Shown here piece after piece: positions 25,475 to 35,088 of a stretch of 64,000 nt of DNA. The stretch is from Leptospira sp. WS60.C2. Its GTDB lineage: Bacteria; Spirochaetota; Leptospiria; Leptospirales; Leptospiraceae. The DNA lies in contig NZ_CP162133.1 of the NCBI RefSeq assembly GCF_040833955.1, positions 3,293,501-3,357,500 on the forward strand, written 5' to 3'. The translations under genes and the position numbers were made by a program. Each line of letters opens with the position of its first letter. Positions within the stretch are counted from its first letter, which is position 1. The notes beneath the pieces were generated by a model. That model saw only the letters and a program-made list of their open reading frames with translations, was not told where the DNA came from and ran no database searches.

Positions 25475-28462
25475 TTAGAATTTATAACTTGCCGACATAG
25501 AGAAGGATACACCTTCGCGGTAGGAGCGGAACAATTTTTCTTCGTTTAAGAGTTCATCTTTTACATAAATCTTAAACCTTTGGTCTGTTACGTTTTTTGC
25601 TGCAAACTTGAAATCTAATTTATCATCCATCTTGTGAGAGAAAACGATATCTGTTAATCCCACACCTCTTTCATAGGCATCGGGAGTTCCGTTTGCCCCG
25701 ACAACAAAGATACGATCTCCAAAATAGTTATAATACAATCCAATTGTTGTAGTTTTCAATTTGTTTAAGTAAAAATCAAACTTTAAGTTAGCAACGAAAT
25801 CAGACTGCCCTTGGAGAGGTCTTCGGATGTTAGTTGGGTCATACGAGAATGCTCTGTCGTTGGGATCGAGAAGTCCTGCTTTTCCAGCTGTAAACTGTTC
25901 CCAGGAAACCACATTTACGAGAGATTTGATAAAGAATACATTCGTCTCAAATCGAAACTTATCAAAAAACTCCCTGCGGAAATCTAACTCCACACCACGA
26001 ATCGTAGCGCGACTTGCGTTTGCATAGGTAAAGAATGGTGAAATCTGGCCGGCAACTGGTTGTCCAATTAACTCAATCGGATTGGAAAGGTCTTTATGAA
26101 AAACACCAGCACCGACGTAATTGGCTCCACCCATAAAGTACTCATAACGAAAGTCAAAGTTGTGAATGTAAGTTCTTTGTAAGTTTGGATTTCCTCGGAT
26201 ACGGTCACCACCGAAGTAAGGAGTGAAGGCAAACGGAGACATTTCGCGAAAATCGGGTCTTGTCAATGTTTGAGAATATCCAAAACGGAGGTTTTGATCC
26301 TGTAAGAACTCATATACAAAGTTCACACTCGGAAGAACATCTCGTGTTTTGATGACTCCTACTCCATTGTTATCAGCAGGACATATGTTGTTATTGATGA
26401 GTGCAATTCTTTCGTATTCACTTCCAAATTCACAACCATAACCTGGTCTTCTACCATCAAATTGTTCTTTTAAAACAAATGTTTTTACTTTTTGGAAGGA
26501 GTCTTCATAACGAGCTCCCCCAATGAATCTAACCTTTGGAATCAAAGGAATGTCAACTTGTCCAAAATATGTATGCAATTTTTGGTAAGCGTCATAAGCA
26601 TTAGGTTCCACCTGACGTTCCGAAAATGTTCGGTTCGCTACACCATTTGAATTGGTTCGAACAAACTCCAATGGATTAAAAACAATTTCACCTGGAACTA
26701 AGTATAAATCAGCAGGTGATGCACCCACGTTTGATTTTGATCCAAACTCTCGAAATGTGAAACTCTTAAATCGATCTAAAGCACTACCACCAAACTTCGC
26801 TGTGGATTTTAAACCATTCCACTGATCAAAAGGAATTTCGTAAGCAAAACTAACACTACGTACTGTATCTCCCGATGTTGAATAAAATCTTGATCCATCA
26901 GGGTTATTACCTAAACGAGTTGGGAGAGTATCAAGCGAAGCACCTTGTGGTCTTCTCCATACTTGTTGTGTTAAATTTGGCTCATCCCGTTTGGCTTCCC
27001 CATAATTCATTTGCCAATCAAGAGTATGAGGTCTACTCAAACTTCCTAGGTTCAGCGCATGTTTTCCACCGAAACTAGAGTTAAACAATTGGCGACTGAT
27101 GAAATCATTGGTAATACTGTAGAAATCAAAATTATCACGGTTATTCGTTCCGGTTGCATCTCGAACCGTTTTCTCAGAAGAAACTGAATAGAAGTTTTTC
27201 AAGAAAAACTGCTGTCCTGCTTTTGGTTCATATGCTAAGTTTAGATTGTTTCCAAACAATCTCTCTTCCACATATAAATCTGCATCTTGTGTTTGTACTG
27301 GATTTAGAGTTGTTGCTCCAGTAACAGTTGGTGCAATAAAATTAACAGGTACATAACGCGCATCCTTTTGTCTTCTGAATCGGTAATCAACGGAATGTGT
27401 TGTTCCGAAGATAATTCCAAATCTTTGTCCCGTTTCATCGAGTTTGAACGTTTTTCCGATTGTGAAGTTAAAGTTTTTATCATAAGGAGCTTTCGTTTGA
27501 TCAGGAGTCCATTGAGAAGGAAATGTAATTGCTCCTAAACTAACGAATCGTGAATCTAAACCAGCGAAACGACTTCCTGGTTCAAATGGTAGATAATTTG
27601 GAACACCTTTGACTAAATCAGGTAAACTTTGATTTGCCGTTGGTAGACCAAAAAAATCTCCACCTTTAAACGTTAACCATTTGTTTCGTGTAGTATTGGA
27701 ATTGTACCCTACTCCCAAACCAAGACTCATAGTGAAGTCATCAGGATAATCTTTAGTTTCAATTTTTACAAGTCCACCGGAGAATTCAGCAGATTCTTCT
27801 GGAACAAATGTTTTGATGATTCGAATGTTCTTAATTAAATTTGCAGGAAATAAATCGAGAGGAACCACTCGTTTGTCTGGTTCAGTAGAAGGAACATATG
27901 CATCATTTAAATACGTAGATGAATATCGTTCCCCGAGCCCTCGAACGAATACATATTTTCCACCAATGATAGTAATTCCTGTTACCCGTTTCACTACTTC
28001 GTTAGCTGAAGAGTCCGGAGACTTTTTGATCGATTCCGCACCGATCGAATCTGATACGGAAGCTGATTTTTTCTGAAGTTGTAACAACGCGGCATCCGAT
28101 TCATTCACCGCACGATCTTTTACTTCCACTGTCTGTAAAACTTGAGCTCCAAATGTGACATTCATCTGGATTGGTTTGCCAGCTGTAACAACAACTGTTC
28201 TATTCTGTGGACCGTAACCATACATTTGGTATTCGACTTGGTAAGTTCCAGGAGGAAGTTCTAATGTATATTTTCCGTCAAAATCAGTTTTTGCGAATTT
28301 CTTTTCAGAGCGAACAACAATTGTTGCACCAAACACTGGTTCGCCGTTTTCAGAATCAATAACCGTTCCGCGTATTGAACCTGAAGATTGTGCAAAAGTT
28401 AGTGTAGGTAAGATCAATAAAAATGTGATAATACAGAGTATTTTTTTCTTTGAAAGTTTCAT
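25475..28462 (-). CDS. Large TonB-dependent receptor (995 aa)
   Basis: Signal peptide (about 1-24, TLTFAQSSG), then a CarboxypepD_reg-like domain (about 28-110: [18 protein letters not shown] and [15 protein letters not shown]), a plug (about 125-255; [33 protein letters not shown]) and a beta-barrel ending SMSASYKF. The plug wording ([11 protein letters not shown]...PS.EPD.R.VPLDLFP) places it in a TonB-receptor subfamily often found beside beta-helix outer-surface proteins. Here a beta-helix lipoprotein lies upstream. A Pho-box-like direct repeat and a TATAGT -10 lie within 90 bp of the start, suggesting phosphate-starvation control. Confidence 0.93.
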   Translation of the reverse strand: MKLSKKKILCIITFLLILPTLTFAQSSGSIRGTVIDSENGEPVFGATIVVRSEKKFAKTDFDGKYTLELPPGTYQVEYQMYGYGPQNRTVVVTAGKPIQMNVTFGAQVLQTVEVKDRAVNESDAALLQLQKKSASVSDSIGAESIKKSPDSSANEVVKRVTGITIIGGKYVFVRGLGERYSSTYLNDAYVPSTEPDKRVVPLDLFPANLIKNIRIIKTFVPEESAEFSGGLVKIETKDYPDDFTMSLGLGVGYNSNTTRNKWLTFKGGDFFGLPTANQSLPDLVKGVPNYLPFEPGSRFAGLDSRFVSLGAITFPSQWTPDQTKAPYDKNFNFTIGKTFKLDETGQRFGIIFGTTHSVDYRFRRQKDARYVPVNFIAPTVTGATTLNPVQTQDADLYVEERLFGNNLNLAYEPKAGQQFFLKNFYSVSSEKTVRDATGTNNRDNFDFYSITNDFISRQLFNSSFGGKHALNLGSLSRPHTLDWQMNYGEAKRDEPNLTQQVWRRPQGASLDTLPTRLGNNPDGSRFYSTSGDTVRSVSFAYEIPFDQWNGLKSTAKFGGSALDRFKSFTFREFGSKSNVGASPADLYLVPGEIVFNPLEFVRTNSNGVANRTFSERQVEPNAYDAYQKLHTYFGQVDIPLIPKVRFIGGARYEDSFQKVKTFVLKEQFDGRRPGYGCEFGSEYERIALINNNICPADNNGVGVIKTRDVLPSVNFVYEFLQDQNLRFGYSQTLTRPDFREMSPFAFTPYFGGDRIRGNPNLQRTYIHNFDFRYEYFMGGANYVGAGVFHKDLSNPIELIGQPVAGQISPFFTYANASRATIRGVELDFRREFFDKFRFETNVFFIKSLVNVVSWEQFTAGKAGLLDPNDRAFSYDPTNIRRPLQGQSDFVANLKFDFYLNKLKTTTIGLYYNYFGDRIFVVGANGTPDAYERGVGLTDIVFSHKMDDKLDFKFAAKNVTDQRFKIYVKDELLNEEKLFRSYREGVSFSMSASYKF

Positions 28463-28534
28463 AACTTGCCTGTTAACGGCAAAGTTTCCAGAAAAAGATT
28501 ATTGGTAAACGAAAACAGCTTTAGATTGCGTTAC

Positions 28535-28569
28535 TATACCGTGAATCATTCGTTACAAACATGTTACAA
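28535..28569 (-). promoter_or_regulatory. Pho-box-like direct repeat and -10 upstream of TonB receptor
   Basis: On the minus strand TTGTAAC-ATGT-TTGTAAC (28569-28552) gives two identical 7-mers spaced exactly 4 nt, i.e. an 11-bp period as in PhoB boxes. A TATAGT -10 follows 13 nt downstream (28538-28533 region), about 70 nt before the ATG at 28462. The repeat is read directly; PhoB binding is inferred. Confidence 0.55.
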
Positions 28570-28577
28570 AAAATAGG

Positions 28578-29153
28578 TTAAGGACCAAGGACTCCAACGA
28601 TGAATTTTCCATCGATTTCATAAATCATTTTGATTTGTGTAATTTCAAATTTTCCCTTAGAGGAAGAGATGAATATTTTTGGTTTATGACCGATGATTTG
28701 GTTCATTCTTCTTGGTGTTTCCCATTCAATTTTCAATACTTTAAAACCATTCGAAATCATTGTATAAATTGATTCTTTGGCGATTTTTTCTCTTTCCGTG
28801 AGTAACATTTTGTACTCATTGAGGGGAGTATGGTCTAAAGCAGTTCCTAAACCATATGTGTTTGGGAAAATATAAAGTAATTGCTCTTCCCAAGTGATAT
28901 AGGAGATAATTTTGTTTTGATCAAATTTGAGTTCATTAAGAAAGGAAATAACGGCATCATTTCGATCCTGATACCCTCTTGAGAATGTATCTTTCTTTTT
29001 TTGATGCGATAGGATGATTGTTTTAGATTCTTTTAATTTTACTTCTAATTCCGGATTTTGAAAACTTGGATCTTCTCTCCAATCTTTCTTTTTACATGCG
29101 AGTGAAAGGAAACAAATAATGAAAATGAGCAATAATGAATTTTTGAATCTCAT
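28578..29153 (-). CDS. Small lipoprotein between beta-helix protein and TonB receptor
   Basis: 191 aa, not recognised. The signal peptide ends at FLSLAC (Cys 20), a good lipobox, followed by KKKDWRED. The mature part is lysine/isoleucine-rich and mixed alpha/beta, with no motif. A terminator-like hairpin lies just upstream in the 65-bp gap after the beta-helix gene, so it may be expressed by partial read-through. Position suggests a part in the same surface complex. Confidence 0.75.
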   Translation of the reverse strand: MRFKNSLLLIFIICFLSLACKKKDWREDPSFQNPELEVKLKESKTIILSHQKKKDTFSRGYQDRNDAVISFLNELKFDQNKIISYITWEEQLLYIFPNTYGLGTALDHTPLNEYKMLLTEREKIAKESIYTMISNGFKVLKIEWETPRRMNQIIGHKPKIFISSSKGKFEITQIKMIYEIDGKFIVGVLGP

Positions 29154-29162
29154 AACCTAAAA

Positions 29163-29198
29163 AAAATAAACCCTAGCAAAACTGCCAGGGTTTATTTT
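29163..29198 (-). terminator. Intrinsic terminator after beta-helix lipoprotein gene
   Basis: A 12-bp perfect stem (AAAATAAACCCT 29163-29174 with AGGGTTTATTTT 29187-29198) and 12-nt loop. Read on the minus strand it ends in a run of T, so it should terminate transcription of 29219-31024 before the small lipoprotein gene. Confidence 0.8.
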
Positions 29199-29218
29199 TA
29201 TATCAGTTTTAGAAATGA

Positions 29219-31024
29219 TTACCTTGCTCTAAAGACTGCCCAACCATTCCACCATTGACCATCGGCTGCTCCACCAAGCCCTGCCGCGGCGTAAGTGGCA
29301 TTCAATGTGTAATCTGGTTTTGTTGCCGCAAATCCACAGTTAGATTCTGTGTTGATGCCTCCATCGGAAACAATTGGGAGGGAAGTAATATTGTAGTTCA
29401 CACTCCCACTCGCAAATGTTCCACTCGTAGTTTGACCTGACTGACCGCGAACAGTTGTCGCCGATGCTGATGTACCTGCCGCTGCAGCATCGACTCTGAA
29501 TCCCAGTGCATGGCCATAAGCAACTCCATTTGTGAGTGTAGCTTGTACACCCTCTCTAAGTCTTCCTGCCTGGCCTCCCGGAATTGTTGCACCAATCAAA
29601 GTAAACTTATTCAAGGTTGCCGTAGTACAGCGAGCAAGTAAAGGCGCAGAAGGAGAATTACAAGCAATACCGCCGTCATTATGAATTCCATCCCATTCTA
29701 ATGCATGTGGATCTGTCGAAGCTGATCCACCACAAGCAGCAGGATATTTATGGGATATGAAATTGGAAATATTTGCACCTGAGGCCAATGTTGGACCACC
29801 AAATCCCTCATCCAAATCCAGATCATCATCAAGACCACCAGTCGCGAGTATGTAAGACCAGGAACCTGTTCCACCCCATGCTTCAATTTGATCATCTAGA
29901 CCTCGGTGGGATTGAACGTAAGTTAGAGTGGAATTGGATGAATATAAACTTAAGTTATTTAATTCATCACCAGGGGCAACTTCGTTACCACCAAACTCCA
30001 CGATTGTATAAGACATTTCAATATTGTTTGTTCCTGGCAAACTACCAGTTCCACCGTATGACTGAGGTGTGGTTCCTTCTGTATTGGAGGCCCTTGTCGC
30101 TCCACTATCTCCAATCATCACAATACCACCCCAATCGCCAGGAAAACGAGAGCCTAAACCTCCAGCGGATGTCCAACAAATTGGATCGGCAGCGGTTCCA
30201 TTGGAAACAAGCCTTGCTCCTCTTTTGAAGAAAACCGAAGATCCTCTTTGGCCTAAAATGACAGTTCCTGGAGTCACATTGATGGTTGCACCTGGTTCTA
30301 CAAACACAGTGCCTTGGAGGAGTATTCCACCAGACCAAGTTTCTGAACGAGTAATGGATCCAGATTTAATGATTGGTCCACTTGTGAGGCGAGCTCCATC
30401 ACAAACATTCTCTCCAACCGTAGGACTTTGAAGCGTATATTCTCCTTTAAGAAACACATTCACTGACTTAACAGTAATAGAGTAACCAGTGTTTCCACTC
30501 AGTGAAATTTGACTTACATTGGTTCGATCATTTAAGTTGATGTTAACAGCCAAAGTTCCTGTGGGTCCAGTCACGTTGGTAAAATCGCTCGCAGGTAGTG
30601 CCGTAATCTGCGAGCAAGTATTAGCATTGGAAAGTGTCGCTGAATCGTTCGGAGCGAATGCTAAATTTCCATTTAAGAAAGGTGTTTTAAACAAAAGAAT
30701 GAATTCGCCGTCAGCGGTACCATTCGCAGGTGGAGCTCCATTGGTTACGCAGGTAGTAAAATCTGAAATTGATCCCTGACCAGCGGATAAGAAACTACTA
30801 CCAGAAACATCTGAAATAGTAACCTTTCCCTCTTTCATGGGTAAAGTATCAGCTCCTCTCAATGTACCTGTGAGAATCACTGTATATTCAGGTAAATTTT
30901 GTATGATGATGCCTGCGGTTAACAAGTTTGTAGTGTCAGGCCTTTCCCCTGGGCAATTGAGAGTATTAAAACCGATCAATGCAATCGACAACAACACCAG
31001 GTTTTTTCTAAATGAATGTTTCAT
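29219..31024 (-). CDS. Surface lipoprotein with right-handed beta-helix-like body
   Basis: 601 aa. The signal ends FNTLNC (Cys about 24), a lipobox accepted in spirochaetes. After a ~190-residue beta-rich region, the body (about 210-590) reads like a beta-helix: GILLQGTVFVEPGATINVTPG, GDWGGIVMIGDS, YTIVEFGGNEVAPGDELN, LTYVQSHRGLDDQIEAWGG. The DWGG, EFGG and DD.IE.WGG signatures occur in Bacteroidetes-type surface proteins found beside TonB receptors. Ligand unknown. A Pho-box-like repeat stands 106 bp upstream and a strong terminator directly downstream, so it is mostly monocistronic. Confidence 0.8.
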   Translation of the reverse strand: MKHSFRKNLVLLSIALIGFNTLNCPGERPDTTNLLTAGIIIQNLPEYTVILTGTLRGADTLPMKEGKVTISDVSGSSFLSAGQGSISDFTTCVTNGAPPANGTADGEFILLFKTPFLNGNLAFAPNDSATLSNANTCSQITALPASDFTNVTGPTGTLAVNINLNDRTNVSQISLSGNTGYSITVKSVNVFLKGEYTLQSPTVGENVCDGARLTSGPIIKSGSITRSETWSGGILLQGTVFVEPGATINVTPGTVILGQRGSSVFFKRGARLVSNGTAADPICWTSAGGLGSRFPGDWGGIVMIGDSGATRASNTEGTTPQSYGGTGSLPGTNNIEMSYTIVEFGGNEVAPGDELNNLSLYSSNSTLTYVQSHRGLDDQIEAWGGTGSWSYILATGGLDDDLDLDEGFGGPTLASGANISNFISHKYPAACGGSASTDPHALEWDGIHNDGGIACNSPSAPLLARCTTATLNKFTLIGATIPGGQAGRLREGVQATLTNGVAYGHALGFRVDAAAAGTSASATTVRGQSGQTTSGTFASGSVNYNITSLPIVSDGGINTESNCGFAATKPDYTLNATYAAAGLGGAADGQWWNGWAVFRAR

Positions 31025-31112
31025 TTGTTTCTCTTCCGTTTATCACTCGAGTTTATTACGCTAGTGGAGATTCCCGATACGGGTAACGAATCATGATGCC
31101 CCTAGCAAGTTA

Positions 31113-31147
31113 GAATATGCACTTTATTTGTTACAGAACGATGACAA
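31113..31147 (-). promoter_or_regulatory. Pho-box-like direct repeat upstream of beta-helix lipoprotein
   Basis: On the minus strand TTGTCAT-CGTT-CTGTAAC (31147-31130), a 7-4-7 repeat close to the enterobacterial PhoB box CTGTCAT-N4-CTGTCAC. A TATTCT -10 follows 12 nt later. Same geometry as the site before the TonB receptor. Confidence 0.6.
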
Positions 31148-31186
31148 GCTGGTAAAGGTTTCGTGAATGTTGTGTGAGCCGATGGA

Positions 31187-31444
31187 CTACCCTTTCAACC
31201 GATTTAGAATTTTAATCAGGTTACTTTTGATCCTGCGAATTTGGTCGGTGGTCAATTGCAATTCACCAGATTCCGCTTTTTCGATCACACGTTCTGCTTT
31301 CGTCACGAAGGTGATTGCTTCTTCATCGACTGCTTCTTTGCGAGCTTGTTTTTCTCGGTAAGCTTCCAAAGCCTTTTGAACGTCCAAAAGTTCTTTGGAA
31401 ATGCCACCGATGGCAATGTTGAGTTCTACAATATTTTCATCCAT
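31187..31444 (-). CDS. Small coiled-coil protein, unknown function
   Basis: 85 aa, nearly all charged helix (VQKALEAYREKQARKEAV, ITFVTKAERVIEKAES), no signal peptide, no cysteine. The length and charge recall small scaffold or regulatory proteins, but no family is recognised. It follows mltG after 51 bp on the same strand, so it may belong to the murB-mltG transcript. Confidence 0.65.
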   Translation of the reverse strand: MDENIVELNIAIGGISKELLDVQKALEAYREKQARKEAVDEEAITFVTKAERVIEKAESGELQLTTDQIRRIKSNLIKILNRLKG

Positions 31445-31495
31445 GGGTGACTTGCCGCTGTATACGATCCGATCGATTTCTATTGATTCCTTCTG

Positions 31496-32518
31496 CTATT
31501 GATACAGAACGTCGATGAATTTCTTTTTTGCCTCAAGGTGTTCTTTGAATGTAGAAGAAAAATAATGAGACCCATCCGGTTTTAAAAGGAAAAATAATTT
31601 ATCAGACTTCATCGGACGGAAGGATGCTTCGAGGGCCGGCAATCCAGGATTGGAAATGGGGCCTGGTGGCCAACCACCATTGATATATGTATTGTAAGGT
31701 GATACGATTTTTAAATCTGATTCAAATAGACGTTTTTTTGGTTTATCAAATAAGTACTGTATGGTGGCACAAGATTCTAAATTGATATTTTTTTCTATCC
31801 TTGTTAAGAAGACACCTGCCATCATCGGACGTTCTTCTTTTCTAACAGCTTCTCGTTCCACGATGGATGCAAGGACGACTCGAAAATGTAAGTCTTCGGG
31901 TTTGATACCTTTCGCTTCTGGAATTGTTTCCAATTTTTTATAAAAACGTTTGATCATCATTTCTGTGATCCGTTCTAGAGGATAATTGAGAGGAACAGAA
32001 TATGTTTCTGGAAATAAATAACCTTCCAAGGTCTTCGCAGGGATATTGTATTTTGTTAGGAGTGCAGGACTTTGAGTCACCTTCAAAAATTCTTCTCGAG
32101 AAGGAGCTAGTTTTTTTGTCACGAGGAGATCTCCAATCTGACGATTGTTGTAACCTTCTGGAACGGTGAAAGTGACAAGTTTGACTTTACCAGAGATGAT
32201 AACATCTAGGATTTTTCGAGAGCTCATCCCATCATTGATGTCGTATACTCCTTGTTTGATTTTGTTGCCAGATCTCGTAAATTTGATCAAATAATTAAAA
32301 TACACACTGGATTTGATCATTCCAGCTCCTGCTAACTCTCGTACTACGCTAGAAGATGGTTCGCCTGAATCAATAATGAGTTCGTATTTGTTTTGACCGT
32401 CTCCGACGGCTCCACCTTTCAGTTCATCGATGACAAAAAAGCTGATGAGAGCAAGGACAAGGAGTAAGGAAACTCCTAGACCAGTGAGTACCAAATATTT
32501 TTTAACTTTTGAGTTCAT
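31496..32518 (-). CDS. mltG: Endolytic murein transglycosylase MltG
   Basis: 340 aa from ATG 32518, with GGGGAAGGA immediately upstream; the longer frame begins with TTG. A single N-terminal transmembrane helix (about 8-30) anchors it in the inner membrane. The YceG/MltG fold follows: a LysM-like part (VTFTVPEGYNNRQIGDLL) and the catalytic region with Glu in VLASIVEREA, then RPMMAGVFLTRI, SCATIQY and PYNTYINGGWPPGPISNPG. MltG cuts nascent glycan strands to set their length. It lies 45 bp after murB, consistent with cell-wall function. Confidence 0.95.
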   Translation of the reverse strand: MNSKVKKYLVLTGLGVSLLLVLALISFFVIDELKGGAVGDGQNKYELIIDSGEPSSSVVRELAGAGMIKSSVYFNYLIKFTRSGNKIKQGVYDINDGMSSRKILDVIISGKVKLVTFTVPEGYNNRQIGDLLVTKKLAPSREEFLKVTQSPALLTKYNIPAKTLEGYLFPETYSVPLNYPLERITEMMIKRFYKKLETIPEAKGIKPEDLHFRVVLASIVEREAVRKEERPMMAGVFLTRIEKNINLESCATIQYLFDKPKKRLFESDLKIVSPYNTYINGGWPPGPISNPGLPALEASFRPMKSDKLFFLLKPDGSHYFSSTFKEHLEAKKKFIDVLYQ

Positions 32519-32563
32519 TCCTTCCCCATCCTTCTGCAACTATCGACAATTACCAAATCTTTT

Positions 32564-33652
32564 TTAGGGCCTAACCACAGGTTCCATCTCCAAATGAATG
32601 GAAAATGTTTCAAACACTCGTTTTTGGATCGATGCTGCCATGTCCAAAAGCGCAGAAGTTGTACCATCTATATTGATTAGACCCAAACAATGTTTTGTGG
32701 AGATACCAACTCCACCAGGAAACTGATCCCCTTTTTTGATTCCCGAATGTTCAATGAGCCATGCAGCGGAAAGTTTTTTTCCACCTTTAGGTTCCTCAAA
32801 AATGGGAGGGTTCATCAATCCCATTGTTTTTGCTTTGGTGAGAAATAATTCTGCATCTTCATTGGAAAGAATGGGATTTGTAAAAAAAGATCCCGCAGAA
32901 CGAGTATTAGGATCAGATTCATCCAAAACCATGGACTTTTGTTTTCGAAGAGAGAGAACTAAATTTCGAAGTGTTTCTAGTTGGATCGATCGATCTTCTT
33001 CACCAATCGGTTGTCTCAGTTTAGGTGTTTTAGTTACGAGCAATTCCCATTGCTTTCTGACCTCTGGATATAAAATACATGGATCTTTTGATCTTGAAAG
33101 TTCAAAAATAACTTTTGTTATAATGTATTTTTGAAATTTACCAGATTTGAATTCGCTATTCCGGTATGTAAAGTTACAATCATTCTTAGAAATCTTGACT
33201 TGATTTCCATTTAGATCAAGACATTCAATTGAAAGAATTGACTCTTGTACTTCCTGTCCATAAGCACCAATATTTTGAATAGGTGATGCACCCACGGAAC
33301 CAGGAATTCCAGACAGACATTCAATTCCATATAAACCTTGTTTGACAACATATTCTACAAACAGATCCCAAGGGACACCAGCTCCTACTTCATACGTCAC
33401 AGTGTTATCGTTGGAATCCAAACACCTAATTCCGGGAATTTGCATGTGGAATACAACTCCATCAAAACCATTGTCTCGAATGATGGTATTGGAACCGCCA
33501 CCCAAGATGATGTAAGGTAGATTATGATTTTGCGAAAATAGCAAAGCTTCTTTTAAATCTTCGATTGTTTTGATGGAGATAAAATATTTTGCTAGTCCAC
33601 CTAATCGAAAGGTAGTGAAGGGAGCCAACGGGATGTTGTTTTGGACTAACAT
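32564..33652 (-). CDS. murB: UDP-N-acetylenolpyruvoylglucosamine reductase
   Basis: 362 aa from ATG 33652 (the longer frame starts with TTG). MurB makes UDP-MurNAc with FAD and NADPH. FAD-binding motifs are present (ILGGGSNTIIRDNGFDGVV; GIPGSVGASPIQNIGAYGQEV), as are the catalytic Ser in TRSAGSFFTNP, the SAAWLIEHSG loop and the terminal Glu region in LEMEPVVRP. It is divergent from the Spx/ArsC gene (50-bp gap) and leads into mltG. Confidence 0.96.
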   Translation of the reverse strand: MLVQNNIPLAPFTTFRLGGLAKYFISIKTIEDLKEALLFSQNHNLPYIILGGGSNTIIRDNGFDGVVFHMQIPGIRCLDSNDNTVTYEVGAGVPWDLFVEYVVKQGLYGIECLSGIPGSVGASPIQNIGAYGQEVQESILSIECLDLNGNQVKISKNDCNFTYRNSEFKSGKFQKYIITKVIFELSRSKDPCILYPEVRKQWELLVTKTPKLRQPIGEEDRSIQLETLRNLVLSLRKQKSMVLDESDPNTRSAGSFFTNPILSNEDAELFLTKAKTMGLMNPPIFEEPKGGKKLSAAWLIEHSGIKKGDQFPGGVGISTKHCLGLINIDGTTSALLDMAASIQKRVFETFSIHLEMEPVVRP

Positions 33653-33702
33653 AATTCCAATAAAAAGTTTCCGCAAAAATAGTAAGTAAGAAAATCTGTC
33701 AT

Positions 33703-34062
33703 ATGAGTCGATCCAAACTGAAAGTTTACGAATATTCTGGTTGTAGCACTTGCCGAAATGCGCTCAAATACTTAAAATCAAAAAAAATCGAATTTGAACA
33801 ACTCCCCATCCGAGAATCCGCACCAACCGTTGCGGAGCTAAAAAAAGCCAAACAATACTTAGGTGACATTAAAAAACTTTTTAATACATCTGGAAAGGAC
33901 TATCGGGAAGGAAATTGGAAAGAAAAATTAGCCACTCTTAGCGAAGACCAAATATACAGAGAACTTTCTGCCAATGGAAATTTGGTGAAACGCCCGTTCG
34001 TGGTTGGGGAAGGTTGGTTTCTTGTGGGATTTAAGGAAGAGGAATGGAAGGAAAGGGTTTAG
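33703..34062 (+). CDS. ArsC/Spx-family thioredoxin-fold protein
   Basis: 119 aa with CSTCRNALKYLKSKKIEFEQL at the N-terminus: the CxxC places the redox site as in Spx/YffB-type proteins rather than classical CxxxxxxR arsenate reductases. NTSGKDYREGNWKEKL and LVKRPFVVGEGWFLVGF are typical of the C-terminal half. Family members are glutathione- or thioredoxin-linked reductases or, in Firmicutes, RNA-polymerase-binding regulators; no arsenic gene is nearby, so arsenate reduction should not be assumed. Confidence 0.88.
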   Translation: MSRSKLKVYEYSGCSTCRNALKYLKSKKIEFEQLPIRESAPTVAELKKAKQYLGDIKKLFNTSGKDYREGNWKEKLATLSEDQIYRELSANGNLVKRPFVVGEGWFLVGFKEEEWKERV

Positions 34063-34087
34063 GGGAGATGGGGTTGGGCGGAATTGG

Positions 34088-34149
34088 TATCCCCGCCCTA
34101 ATTAGGGTGGGGAACTGGACCCGCCACCCAATACGTCCTCTCTATCACA
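34088..34149. repeat. 62-bp dispersed intergenic repeat, copy 2
   Basis: 58/62 identical to 6290-6351. Here the hairpin is better: ccccgccc (34091-34098) and gggtgggg (34105-34112) around TAATTA, with one G-T pair, and the loop bases can also pair. It sits between the converging Spx/ArsC-like gene and the transglutaminase operon, so it may also act as a terminator. Confidence 0.82.
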
Positions 34150-34206
34150 GGTCCGTATCTAAAACGACCGTATTCCCAAATTCACAAACTTTTTCGTTCT
34201 GGAAGT

Positions 34207-35088
34207 TCATATTTGCTCACGGATCACATCCACTTCCACTTTCAATTTATGTTTTCCTCCGCCAAACAGAATCCCTTTTAAAGGAGAGACATCAGAATAA
34301 TCCCGACCAATGGCGGTAATGATATATTCTTCTGTGATCATCTTTCCATTCGTTGGATCAAAGTCTAACCAACCGAGAGTAGGACAATAAACAGAAACCC
34401 AAGCATGGGTGGCATCCGTTCCCTGTAATTTCTCAACACCTGGTGGAGGAATGGTTTCCAAATATCCGCTCACATAGCGAGCAGGAATTTTTAATGAACG
34501 TAAGGCGGCGATCATAAGATGCGAGAAATCTTGGCAGACTCCTTTTCTTTCCAATAACACTTGTTCAAGTGGAGTATTTATATTTGTTGCCTTCGGATCA
34601 TATTTAAAGTTCCTATAAATATACTGTGTTAGCTCTAGTGCGCCTACAAATACTGGTTTATTTTCAGAGAAAATCATTTTTGCGAAATCTGCATATGATT
34701 GTTTTAAAGTAACAAATGGAGATGGCTGAATGAATTCAATTGCCTGAAGGTCTAAATCCAAAGAAGATTCATGAATCATTGAATAAATATTTTCCCATGC
34801 GGAAGATTTTGATAAATCAAAATCAAAACTTTGATGAGTCCTAACTGTAGATTCAACTACTACTTCTAAGAAGCGATGTGGGTCTTCAACCGAGAATAAA
34901 AAAACTTGGTTACCAAAATAATCTCTTCGAAAGGAAGAAACTACTGGCTTTGGATTTACAGTGACATGAGTTCTATAACAATCCTGATGAGTTGTCGTAA
35001 GTGGATACATGTGAGCAATGTTATGGCAATAAGCAACCGTATCATCATAGTTATACTTTGTTTTATGGATTACTTTAAAATCAGCCAT
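34207..35088 (-). CDS. Transglutaminase-like cysteine protein (operon gene 5)
   Basis: 293 aa from ATG 35088, which overlaps the preceding stop by 8 nt (ATGGCTGA); the longer frame adds 20 residues that do not fit. The N-terminal transglut_N-like region (KVIHKTKYNYDDTVAYCHNIAHMYP) precedes the core with triad C185 (RKGVCQDFSHLM), H228 (DATHAWVSVY) and D244 (WLDFDPTNGK). No signal peptide, so it acts in the cytoplasm. In this family of operons the transglutaminase is predicted to cut or form isopeptide/amide links made by the ATP-grasp partner. It is last of five coupled genes. Confidence 0.92.
   Translation of the reverse strand: MADFKVIHKTKYNYDDTVAYCHNIAHMYPLTTTHQDCYRTHVTVNPKPVVSSFRRDYFGNQVFLFSVEDPHRFLEVVVESTVRTHQSFDFDLSKSSAWENIYSMIHESSLDLDLQAIEFIQPSPFVTLKQSYADFAKMIFSENKPVFVGALELTQYIYRNFKYDPKATNINTPLEQVLLERKGVCQDFSHLMIAALRSLKIPARYVSGYLETIPPPGVEKLQGTDATHAWVSVYCPTLGWLDFDPTNGKMITEEYIITAIGRDYSDVSPLKGILFGGGKHKLKVEVDVIREQI

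Noticed and set aside
29773..30431. 151- and 120-aa plus-strand frames
   Set aside because: Antisense to the beta-helix lipoprotein; His/Gln/Pro-rich composition is the shadow of Gly/Thr-rich repeats.
33703..34062. Arsenate reductase
   Set aside because: Family fold fits but CxxC redox site is Spx/YffB-like and no arsenic genes are nearby.
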